This document shows, in pieces, positions 1-5,108 of a DNA stretch of 7,762 nt. A model generated the notes under the pieces. The model did no database searches. It saw only the letters and a list, made by a program, of their open reading frames with translations, and was not told where the DNA came from. Position 1 is the first letter of the stretch, and each line of letters starts with the position of its first letter. Location of the stretch: assembly GCA_016198915.1 (NCBI GenBank), contig JACQHS010000100.1, positions 1 to 7,762 on the forward strand, read 5' to 3'. Both the position numbers and the translations under genes were made by a program. Source of the stretch: Candidatus Omnitrophota bacterium (GTDB lineage Bacteria > Omnitrophota > Gorgyraeia > Aquiviventales > Aquiviventaceae).

Positions 1-465
1 ATCCACGCGATTCCCGGAGCGGCCTGGGTGCCGCTGTCCATCCTGTGGTTCGGCATGACCGAACGGGCGGTCGTCTTCACGATCCTGCTCGGGGCGGTCG
101 GGGTGGTCATCGTCGAGACCGACACCGGCATTCGCGAAGTGCCTCCGCTCATTGCGCGGGCCGCCAAGACGATGGGCGCGCGCGGCTGGCGGTATTTCTG
201 GTTCGTCGTCGTGCCGGCGGCCATTCCCAAGATCATGGATGGGTTGCGTCTGGCCTGGGCGTTCGGGTGGCGCGCGCTGATGGCCGGCGAGCTGTTCACC
301 TCGGTGAGCGGGCTTGGCGGATTGCTGAATCAGATTGTGAAGACGCAGGACATGAACGCGCTGCTGGCCCTGATGGTGCTGATCGCCGGAATCGGCATCG
401 CCGTTGACGCCGTGTTCAAATGGCTCCAGTACAGGGTGTGGGTGCGGTGGGGGCTTGCGGCGTGA
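1..465 (+). CDS. ABC transporter permease, NitT/TauT (SsuC/TauC-like) family, 3' part
   Basis: Membrane permease subunit of an ABC importer, of the kind that takes up sulfonates, taurine, nitrate or similar small anions. Its 5' end lies outside the window, and the reading frame is open from base 1, giving 154 visible residues. The segment contains the cytoplasmic EAA loop that contacts the ATPase: PPLIARAAKTMGA followed by VVVPAAIPKIMDGLRLA, matching the family pattern EAA-x3-G-x9-I-x-LP. Hydrophobic membrane segments flank it (near VVFTILLGAVGVVIV and ALLALMVLIAGIGIAVDAVF), and a basic C-terminal tail follows. The stop shares one base with the start of the next gene (TGATG at 463-467), suggesting co-translation with the sulfur genes. 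A sulfur-compound substrate would fit that context, but it is inferred. The binding protein and ATPase genes are not in the window, so the substrate cannot be assigned. Confidence 0.85.
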   Translation: MHAIPGAAWVPLSILWFGMTERAVVFTILLGAVGVVIVETDTGIREVPPLIARAAKTMGARGWRYFWFVVVPAAIPKIMDGLRLAWAFGWRALMAGELFTSVSGLGGLLNQIVKTQDMNALLALMVLIAGIGIAVDAVFKWLQYRVWVRWGLAA

Positions 466-1100
466 TGGTCTCGCCCTTGGCCATTCCCGCGCGCATTCGT
501 GACGAAATCGTTGCGCACTGCCAGCAGGCGCATCCGAAGGAGGCCTGCGGACTGCTGGCGGCCGCTGCGGCCGGAGGGGCGATCGTCCATGTCTACCCCA
601 TGCGCAACGTGGAGGACAGCCCGATCGGCTACAGCATGGACCCTAAGGAGCAGTTGCAGGTCGAGAAGCAGATGCGCAGCCGCGGCCAGCGGCTGGCGGC
701 GATCTATCATTCCCATACGGCAAGCGCGGCCTATCCCTCGTCGGTTGACGTGAGCCTGGCGCTGTCGCCCGACGTATCCTACGTACTGGTTTCGCTCAAA
801 GACCGGGCGCAGCCGGTGTTCAAGAGCTACCGCATCGACGGCCAGCGAATTGAGGAAGAACCCGTTATAATGGCATCGCTGCCGGCTGTCACGGTCGACG
901 TTCGAGATATGACCTGCGCGCAGGCGCTCGCCGTCGTCGCGAAAGCCGTCGCTGGGTTGGCCAACGGATCGACGCTGGATGTGTCCTACAACGCCGACGA
1001 TGTGAAACAGGATGTGCTGGCGTGGGCACGCGAGCGCGGGCATCGTGTTCAGGGCGCATCGCCGGGCCACCTGACGCTGCAACCAGGCCAGGCACCATGA
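465..1100 (+). CDS. JAMM/M67 metallopeptidase (Mec-like) fused to a C-terminal TusA-like domain
   Basis: Protein of 211 residues with two parts. Residues 1 to about 125 are a bacterial M67 (JAB/MPN) zinc peptidase. The zinc and catalytic set is complete: Glu26 in HPKEACGLL, then His82 and His84 in YHSH, Ser92 and Asp95, matching H-x-H-x7-S-x2-D. Family members cleave after the Gly-Gly of ubiquitin-like sulfur carriers; mycobacterial Mec releases cysteine from the CysO-cysteine adduct. Residues 136-211 resemble TusA/SirA: a strand with VDVRDMTC, a helix, then DVSYNADDVKQDVLAWARERGHRV. Cys151 stands where TusA carries sulfur, but the usual C-P-x-P has become C-A-Q-A. The ATG at 465 is preferred because it overlaps the upstream TGA; GTG at 462 is an alternative. 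A GGGGG tract at 449-453 may act as ribosome binding site. The downstream cysteine synthase, carrier and E1 genes support a role in carrier-dependent cysteine synthesis. The peptidase call is firm; the TusA call is probable. Confidence 0.82.
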   Translation: MVSPLAIPARIRDEIVAHCQQAHPKEACGLLAAAAAGGAIVHVYPMRNVEDSPIGYSMDPKEQLQVEKQMRSRGQRLAAIYHSHTASAAYPSSVDVSLALSPDVSYVLVSLKDRAQPVFKSYRIDGQRIEEEPVIMASLPAVTVDVRDMTCAQALAVVAKAVAGLANGSTLDVSYNADDVKQDVLAWARERGHRVQGASPGHLTLQPGQAP

Positions 1101-2041
1101 CCAACGCAGTCAAGCATCATAAGGTTGCAGAGAACATTCTGGAGCTCATCGGGAATACCCCGATCGTCCGCCTGCGTCGAATGGTGGAGCCCAGAATGGC
1201 GACGGTTTTGGCGAAACTGGAATCGTTCAACCCCGGTGGCAGCGTCAAGGACCGGATTTGCCTTGCCATGATCGAGGATGCCGAGGCGAAGGGGGTCTTG
1301 AAACCCGGCGCGACGGTCGTGGAACCGACGAGCGGCAACACCGGCATCGGCCTGGCCATGGTGTGCGCCGTGAAGGGCTACAAGCTGATCCTGACGATGC
1401 CGGAGACCATGAGCGCTGAGCGCCTCCAAATCCTCAAGGGCTACGGTGCCCAGGTGGTGCTCACACCGGCGAAGGACGGCATGATCGGGGCGGTCAAGCG
1501 GGCGGAGGAGTTGGCCAAGAAGACGCCGGGGGCGTTTCTCCCCCAGCAGTTCAACAACCCGGCCAACCCGGAGGTGCATCGGCGCACGACCGCGCAGGAG
1601 ATCCTGCGCGTCACCGACGGCGAGCTGGACGCGTTCGTCGCCGGGGTCGGGACCGGCGGGACCATCACCGGAGTTGGAGAAGTGCTCAAGAAGCGCAATC
1701 CGCAGATCAAAATTGTGGCCGTAGAGCCGAGGAGCTCGCCGGTGCTTTCCGGCGGCTCGCCTGGTCCACACATGATCCAGGGCATCGGCGCCGGCTTTGT
1801 GCCTGATGTCTTGAATCGTGCGGTGATTGATGAGATCATAACAGTCTCTGAAGAGGACGCCCACGCGGCGGCCGCGCGGCTGGCGAAGACAGAAGGGATC
1901 TTCGTTGGCATCTCGGCGGGAGCCGCGTGCTGGGCGGCGCTCAAAGTCGCCAAAGCGCTGGGGGCGGGCAAGACCGTCCTGACGGTCCTGCCGGATACCG
2001 GCGAGCGGTACTTGAGCATTCAACCGTATTTTGAAAGCTAA
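1097..2041 (+). CDS. cysK: Cysteine synthase (PLP-dependent O-acetylserine/O-phosphoserine sulfhydrylase), CysK/CysM family
   Basis: Cytoplasmic fold-type II PLP enzyme making L-cysteine from an activated serine and a sulfur donor. The 314-residue length is normal for the family. Visible motifs are the PLP lysine Lys51 in NPGGSVKDR, the substrate loop TSGNTG at 78-83, the phosphate-binding GTGGT at 185-189, IQGIGAGFVP at 227-236, and Ser273 in GISAGA near the PLP ring nitrogen. The IQGIGAGF motif is typical of the CysK branch. The start is the ATG at 1097, which overlaps the upstream stop as ATGA and matches the usual N-terminus leading into ELIGNTP; longer readings only translate the preceding gene out of frame. 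The JAMM peptidase next door and the CysO carrier further down raise the possibility that carrier thiocarboxylate is the sulfur donor, as for mycobacterial CysM. The acceptor (acetyl- or phosphoserine) cannot be read with confidence here. Confidence 0.93.
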   Translation: MTNAVKHHKVAENILELIGNTPIVRLRRMVEPRMATVLAKLESFNPGGSVKDRICLAMIEDAEAKGVLKPGATVVEPTSGNTGIGLAMVCAVKGYKLILTMPETMSAERLQILKGYGAQVVLTPAKDGMIGAVKRAEELAKKTPGAFLPQQFNNPANPEVHRRTTAQEILRVTDGELDAFVAGVGTGGTITGVGEVLKKRNPQIKIVAVEPRSSPVLSGGSPGPHMIQGIGAGFVPDVLNRAVIDEIITVSEEDAHAAAARLAKTEGIFVGISAGAACWAALKVAKALGAGKTVLTVLPDTGERYLSIQPYFES

Positions 2042-2063
2042 GTGGTAATCAACATGTCAACGG

Positions 2064-2199
2064 AAGCACCAAGCACCAAATCCCAATTTCCAAACATATT
2101 CCAAGCTCCTCATTCCTAGCACCAAACCCGTGTTTGGAATTTGGTGCTTGGAGCTTGGTGCTTATTTGGTGCTTGGGATTTGGAATTTGGTGCTTGGAG
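2064..2199. repeat. Hairpin-forming intergenic repeat built from TTTGGTGCTTGG units
   Basis: This element fills most of the 164-bp space between cysK and the next gene. TTTGGTGCTTGG occurs exactly three times (2140-2151, 2165-2176, 2186-2197), and a longer 21-base block is repeated identically at 2133-2153 and 2179-2199, 46 bases apart. The left half carries complementary sequence: CCAAGCACCAAATCCC starting at 2069, CCAAGCTCC at 2101-2109 (pairs with GGAGCTTGG at 2150-2158) and AGCACCAAA at 2118-2126. At the centre is a perfect 6-bp stem, CCAAAC/GTTTGG, with a CCGT loop (2122-2137). The whole can fold into a long imperfect hairpin in DNA or RNA. It is far more A/T-rich than the flanking genes and looks like an interspersed, REP/BIME-like or MITE-like element. 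Its genomic copy number cannot be judged from one window. Confidence 0.8.
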
Positions 2200-2208
2200 T
2201 TGCCAATG
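2196..2208 (+). promoter_or_regulatory. Ribosome binding site lying in the end of the repeat
   Basis: GGAG at 2196-2199 lies six bases before the ATG at 2206 and is the last part of the repeat block. It decides the start of the following gene: in-frame codons upstream of 2206 (from 2134) translate only repeat sequence. Confidence 0.55.
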
Positions 2209-2469
2209 AGCGATCCAGCGTCGGTCAAACTACAGGTGGATCAATCATTGGACCTGCGAGGCATTGAGCGGGTGGCCGGCTATGCCAAGGCGCGCGAGCA
2301 GCTGCAGGCCATGGCGGAGAACCAGGTGCTGGAGCTCTACCTCGATGAGGGCGAGCCGCTGCGCAGCATCCCGTTTGGGCTGCGGGCGGACGGCCATGAG
2401 ATCGTCGTCAGTGAGCCGGCCAGCCCCGGGGTCCGCCTGCTCGTCCGCAAACGGACTCTCCTCCAATGA
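2206..2469 (+). CDS. TusA-fold protein lacking the sulfur-carrying cysteine
   Basis: Small cytoplasmic protein of 87 residues whose fold signature is that of the TusA/SirA sulfur-transfer family. LDLRGI at 15-20 matches the first strand and LDEGEPLRSIP at 46-56 matches the D-D-G-E-P segment of many TusA homologues, followed by GLRADGHEIV. In active TusA the sequence after DLRG-I is x-C-P. Here it reads Glu21-Arg22-Val23, so the persulfide cysteine is replaced by arginine, and the whole protein contains no cysteine. It therefore cannot carry sulfur in the usual way; a binding, scaffolding or regulatory role is inferred. The start is set by the GGAG six bases upstream; 24 further residues could be read upstream, but they come from the repeat. 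It overlaps the threonine synthase gene by ATGA at 2466-2469, so the two are probably co-translated. Confidence 0.75.
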   Translation: MSDPASVKLQVDQSLDLRGIERVAGYAKAREQLQAMAENQVLELYLDEGEPLRSIPFGLRADGHEIVVSEPASPGVRLLVRKRTLLQ

Positions 2470-3722
2470 GCTATATGATCGGATTGAAGTGTCGAGAGTG
2501 CGGCCGCCTCTATCCCAAAGAGGTCGTCTTTGTGTGTGAGTACTGCTTCGGCGGCGTCGAGGTGGATTATGACTACGACGCCATCCGCCGCGTGCTGACG
2601 AAAACCGCGCTGGCCGCTCGCCCGAAATCGCTGTGGCGCTACCGTGAGTTGCTCCCGATCGAAGGCGATCCGACGGTCGGGCTCTTTTCCGGCTTCACCC
2701 CGCTGTTTCGCGCCGAGCGGTTGGCCGAGGCGCTGGGGGTGGAGGAGCTCTACATCAAAGATGACTCTGTCTCGCACCCCTCACTCTCCTTCAAGGACCG
2801 GGTTGTTTCCATCGCCCTCACCCGGGCCAAAGAGCTGGAGTTTGATACCGTTGCGTGCGCCTCGACTGGTAACCTTGCCAACTCCGTCGCCGCACTCGCC
2901 GCGCGTGCGGGCCTGAAGCGCTACATCTTCATCCCGGCGGATCTGGAGATGGGCAAGATCATCGGCTCGCTCATCTACCGCCCCACCCTGGTGGCGGTCG
3001 AAGGCACCTACGATGAGGTGAACCGGCTGTGCGCCGAGATCGGCGCCAAGTACCCGTGGGCGTTCGTGAACATCAACATCCGGCCCTACTACGCCGAGGG
3101 CTCCAAGACGTACGGGTTTGAGATCGCCGAGCAGCTGGGCTGGCGCGTGCCCCAGCACATCGTGGTTCCGGCGGCAGGCGGCTCATTGATCACCAAGATC
3201 GCCAAGGCGTTCAAAGAATTGAAACGGCTGGGTCTGCTCGAGGACGCCTCCACCAAGCTCTACTGCGCCCAGGCCGCCGGCTGTTCACCGATCGTCAATA
3301 CGATTCAGGCGCGGTCTGACATCGTCAAGCCGGTCAAGCCCAACACGATCGCGAAGTCGCTCGCCATCGGCAACCCGGCCGACGGCTACTACGCCACGAA
3401 GACCGTCCTCGAATCCGGCGGCTGGGCCGAGGCGGTCACCGATGACGAGATCATCGAGGCCATGAAGCTGCTGGCGGAGACCGAAGGCGTCTTTACCGAG
3501 ACCGCGGGCGGGGTTACCGCGGCCGCCGCCAAAAAACTCATCGAGCAGGGCATCATCCCCAAGGATGAATCCATCGTCATCTGCATCACTGGCAATGGGC
3601 TCAAAACGCAGGAACCGTTAATGAACCGGCTGGGCCAGGCGGCGCGCATCAAGCCGACCTTGGCCTCGTTTGAGTCAGAGCTTGCGTCGCAGCTGGCCGA
3701 TGTGTCGGTGCGTCAGAAATGA
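2466..3722 (+). CDS. thrC: Threonine synthase (PLP-dependent, with N-terminal zinc ribbon)
   Basis: Cytoplasmic fold-type II PLP enzyme that converts O-phospho-L-homoserine to L-threonine and phosphate. At 418 residues it is of usual size. Visible features are an N-terminal zinc ribbon with Cys9-x2-Cys12 and Cys24-x2-Cys27, the threonine-synthase SGFTPL segment at 75-80, the PLP lysine Lys110 in SLSFKDR, the substrate-binding STGNLANS at 133-140, the PLP-phosphate loop AAGGS at 236-240, and TGNGLK near the C-terminus. The start ATG overlaps the preceding stop as ATGA. No strong ribosome binding site is visible, which fits translational coupling. The family assignment is firm. Its place among cysteine and sulfur-carrier genes is unusual and leaves open a replacement reaction with a sulfur nucleophile on phosphohomoserine, but nothing in the residues shows this. 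It could equally be an ordinary threonine enzyme sharing the operon. Confidence 0.92.
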   Translation: MSYMIGLKCRECGRLYPKEVVFVCEYCFGGVEVDYDYDAIRRVLTKTALAARPKSLWRYRELLPIEGDPTVGLFSGFTPLFRAERLAEALGVEELYIKDDSVSHPSLSFKDRVVSIALTRAKELEFDTVACASTGNLANSVAALAARAGLKRYIFIPADLEMGKIIGSLIYRPTLVAVEGTYDEVNRLCAEIGAKYPWAFVNINIRPYYAEGSKTYGFEIAEQLGWRVPQHIVVPAAGGSLITKIAKAFKELKRLGLLEDASTKLYCAQAAGCSPIVNTIQARSDIVKPVKPNTIAKSLAIGNPADGYYATKTVLESGGWAEAVTDDEIIEAMKLLAETEGVFTETAGGVTAAAAKKLIEQGIIPKDESIVICITGNGLKTQEPLMNRLGQAARIKPTLASFESELASQLADVSVRQK

Positions 3723-3754
3723 TGGTGCCTGGAAGGTAGCAGGTAGAAGGAAGA

Positions 3755-3770
3755 GGGAGGAGCGCCTATG
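3755..3770 (+). promoter_or_regulatory. Strong ribosome binding site for the sulfur carrier gene
   Basis: GGGAGGAG at 3755-3762 lies five bases before the ATG at 3768, at the end of a purine-rich tract (3731-3762) in the 45-bp gap after thrC. It is one of the strongest Shine-Dalgarno sequences in the window, so the carrier may be made in excess over the coupled upstream enzymes. Confidence 0.7.
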
Positions 3771-4043
3771 GCAGTGACCGTGAGGATTCCGACGCCGCTG
3801 CAGCGATTGACGAATGGGCAGGCCGAGGTGCAGTGCGACGGCAGCACGGTGAGCGACCTGCTGTTCGATCTCGAGAAGCGCTATCCCGGCATCAAGGAGC
3901 GCATCTGCGATGAGCAGGGCAAGCTGCGCCGGTTCGTGAACGTGTTTGTGAATGAAGAAGACATTCGTTTTATGCAGGGTGATCAAACTGCTGTGAAAGC
4001 AGGAGATGAGGTTTCGATTATCCCAGCCATCGCCGGAGGTTAG
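3768..4043 (+). CDS. cysO: Ubiquitin-like sulfur carrier protein, CysO type (MoaD/ThiS family)
   Basis: Cytoplasmic beta-grasp sulfur carrier of 91 residues. The C-terminus is Gly90-Gly91 with the stop directly after, in the context SIIPAIAGG. The family mechanism is adenylation of this glycine by a ThiF/MoeB-type E1, conversion to a thiocarboxylate, and sulfur donation to a biosynthetic enzyme. The segment KLRRFVNVFVNEEDIRF at 52-68 and the PAIAGG ending closely resemble what I recall of mycobacterial CysO (RFVN-x-YVNDED-x-RF, PAVAGG), favouring CysO over MoaD or ThiS. As no residue follows Gly-Gly, no C-terminal trimming is needed, so the JAMM peptidase upstream most likely cleaves a carrier-cysteine adduct. 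The E1 gene follows after 10 bases. The alternative, a MoaD for molybdopterin, is less likely given the cysteine synthase neighbour. Confidence 0.88.
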   Translation: MAVTVRIPTPLQRLTNGQAEVQCDGSTVSDLLFDLEKRYPGIKERICDEQGKLRRFVNVFVNEEDIRFMQGDQTAVKAGDEVSIIPAIAGG

Positions 4044-4053
4044 TTGTTGATTC

Positions 4054-4887
4054 ATGAGTCTTTCGAAAGATCAAATTCAACGATATAGTCGCCAATTGAT
4101 CCTGCCCGAGGTGGGTGTTAAAGGACAGGAAACGTTGCGGCGGTCATCGGTACTCATCGTCGGTGCTGGCGGACTCGGTTCGCCCGCCGCACTGTACTTG
4201 GCGGCGGCCGGCGTCGGGAAACTCGGGATCATCGACCGCGAGGCGGTCGCACTCAGCAATCTGCACCGGCAAATCCTCTATGGCACAGAGGATGTCGGCC
4301 GGTCGAAGAGCGATGCCGCCACACAACGACTGAGCCGGCTGAATCCTGACGTGGAGGTGGCCGCGATTCACGGCAGCATTCAGGCAGAAACGGTGCTGGG
4401 TTTCGTGCGCGGCTATGATCTGGTGCTCGACGGCTCTGATAATGTGGCGACCCGCTACCTGGTGAACGATGCGTGCGTCCTCTCCGGGACCCCGCTCGTG
4501 TACGGCGGTGTCGTGGGATTCCGAGGGCAGGTGATGGTGATCCGGCCGCGGCAGAGCGCCTGCTTTCGGTGCGTGTTTCCCGAGCCGCCGGCGGCCGGCG
4601 AGATTCCCAGTTGTCAGGAGGCCGGCGTGGTCGGTTCGGCCGCCGGCATCGTCGGCAGCCTGATGGCGCACGAAGCGCTGAAGGCGCTGCTGGGCATCGG
4701 CGAGGGGCTGGCGAATCGACTGCTCGTGTTTGAGGGGGTGGCGAGCCGTTGGCGGGAAGTTCCGGTGCGGCGCGATCCCGCGTGCGCCGTCTGCGGAGAT
4801 GTCCCGACGATCCGCCAGCCCGTGGCGATAGAACACCCAATCTGTGTGGAAGTCCAACAGGAGGGAGCATGGCCAAGAAGCAGGTGA
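4054..4887 (+). CDS. moeB: ThiF/MoeB/HesA-family adenylyltransferase (E1-like) for the sulfur carrier
   Basis: Cytoplasmic E1-like enzyme that adenylates the C-terminal glycine of a ubiquitin-like sulfur carrier, here presumably the CysO-type protein encoded just upstream. It has 277 residues: a MoeB-sized core plus a roughly 25-residue tail. Seen in order: RYSRQLILPEVG at 10-21, the nucleotide-binding GAGGLGSP at 37-44, LSNLHRQILY with Arg72, LDGSDN at 125-130, a structural zinc site with Cys170-x2-Cys173 and Cys244-x2-Cys247, and Cys187 in PSCQEAGVVG, the position of the conserved E1 cysteine. There is no C-terminal rhodanese domain, unlike mycobacterial MoeZ, so the sulfur would have to be delivered by another protein. 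The nearest Shine-Dalgarno (GGAGGT, 4035-4040) lies inside the end of the carrier gene. The 3' end overlaps the next gene by 19 bases. Confidence 0.9.
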   Translation: MSLSKDQIQRYSRQLILPEVGVKGQETLRRSSVLIVGAGGLGSPAALYLAAAGVGKLGIIDREAVALSNLHRQILYGTEDVGRSKSDAATQRLSRLNPDVEVAAIHGSIQAETVLGFVRGYDLVLDGSDNVATRYLVNDACVLSGTPLVYGGVVGFRGQVMVIRPRQSACFRCVFPEPPAAGEIPSCQEAGVVGSAAGIVGSLMAHEALKALLGIGEGLANRLLVFEGVASRWREVPVRRDPACAVCGDVPTIRQPVAIEHPICVEVQQEGAWPRSR

Positions 4888-5108
4888 CGTTAATCTTTCC
4901 GCAGCACCTCATCAAGGAACCTGTCATCTACATGATGGCCAAGGAGTACTCGGTCGTCCCGAACATCCGGCGTGCTCGCGTCACGGAGAGCGTCGGCGAA
5001 GTGACGCTGGAACTGGAAGGCTCCGAAGACAGCCTGCAGAAAGCCGTGGCGTTCTTGGAAAAGAAGGGTGTCAAAGTCGAGCCGGTCGTTGGGGATGTGG
5101 TGAGCTGA
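4869..5108 (+). CDS. Stand-alone NIL-domain protein
   Basis: Small cytoplasmic protein of 79 residues that is essentially one NIL domain, the ferredoxin-like module also found at the C-terminus of the methionine-importer ATPase MetN and fused to some 4Fe-4S ferredoxins. Visible family features are VTLIFP at 6-11, EPVIYMMAKEY at 17-27, the signature PNIRRARV at 31-38 and LELEG at 47-51, then an amphipathic helix and a final strand. It has no cysteine, hence no iron-sulfur cluster. The ATG at 4869 is preferred: AGGAGGGA lies just upstream, and a longer in-frame reading merely shadows the E1 gene. In MetN the domain senses methionine, and NIL-ferredoxins take part in homocysteine synthesis in some anaerobes. 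A ligand-sensing or accessory role in sulfur amino-acid metabolism is inferred from the operon; no function is proven for single-domain members. Confidence 0.82.
   Translation: MAKKQVTLIFPQHLIKEPVIYMMAKEYSVVPNIRRARVTESVGEVTLELEGSEDSLQKAVAFLEKKGVKVEPVVGDVVS

Noticed and set aside
866..871. Perfect TATAAT inside the peptidase-TusA fusion gene.
   Set aside because: No reasonable -35 element lies 16-18 bases upstream, and the sequence is explained by the Val-Ile-Met codons at the domain boundary.
330..2023. Long minus-strand open frames opposite the peptidase and cysteine synthase genes (330-1082 and 1049-2023).
   Set aside because: They lie wholly opposite well-recognised genes, their Arg/His-rich translations show no family motifs, and such frames are expected in G+C-rich coding DNA.
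2064..2199. CRISPR array.
   Set aside because: The repeats are short, irregularly spaced and palindromic within one element, with no unique spacers and no cas genes nearby.
2134..2205. Possible 24-residue N-terminal extension of the cysteine-less TusA protein.
   Set aside because: The extension is a translation of the repeat (Trp/Leu/Gly-rich), and a ribosome binding site favours the ATG at 2206.
4144..4927. Minus-strand open frames opposite the E1 gene (4144-4857 and 4253-4927).
   Set aside because: They are antisense to a gene with complete E1 motifs and have low-complexity Arg/Pro-rich translations with no recognisable domain.
4844..5104. Long N-terminal extension of the antiporter starting at the GTG at 4844.
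   Set aside because: This stretch is the NIL gene read in another frame; it is polar and unlike any antiporter N-terminus.
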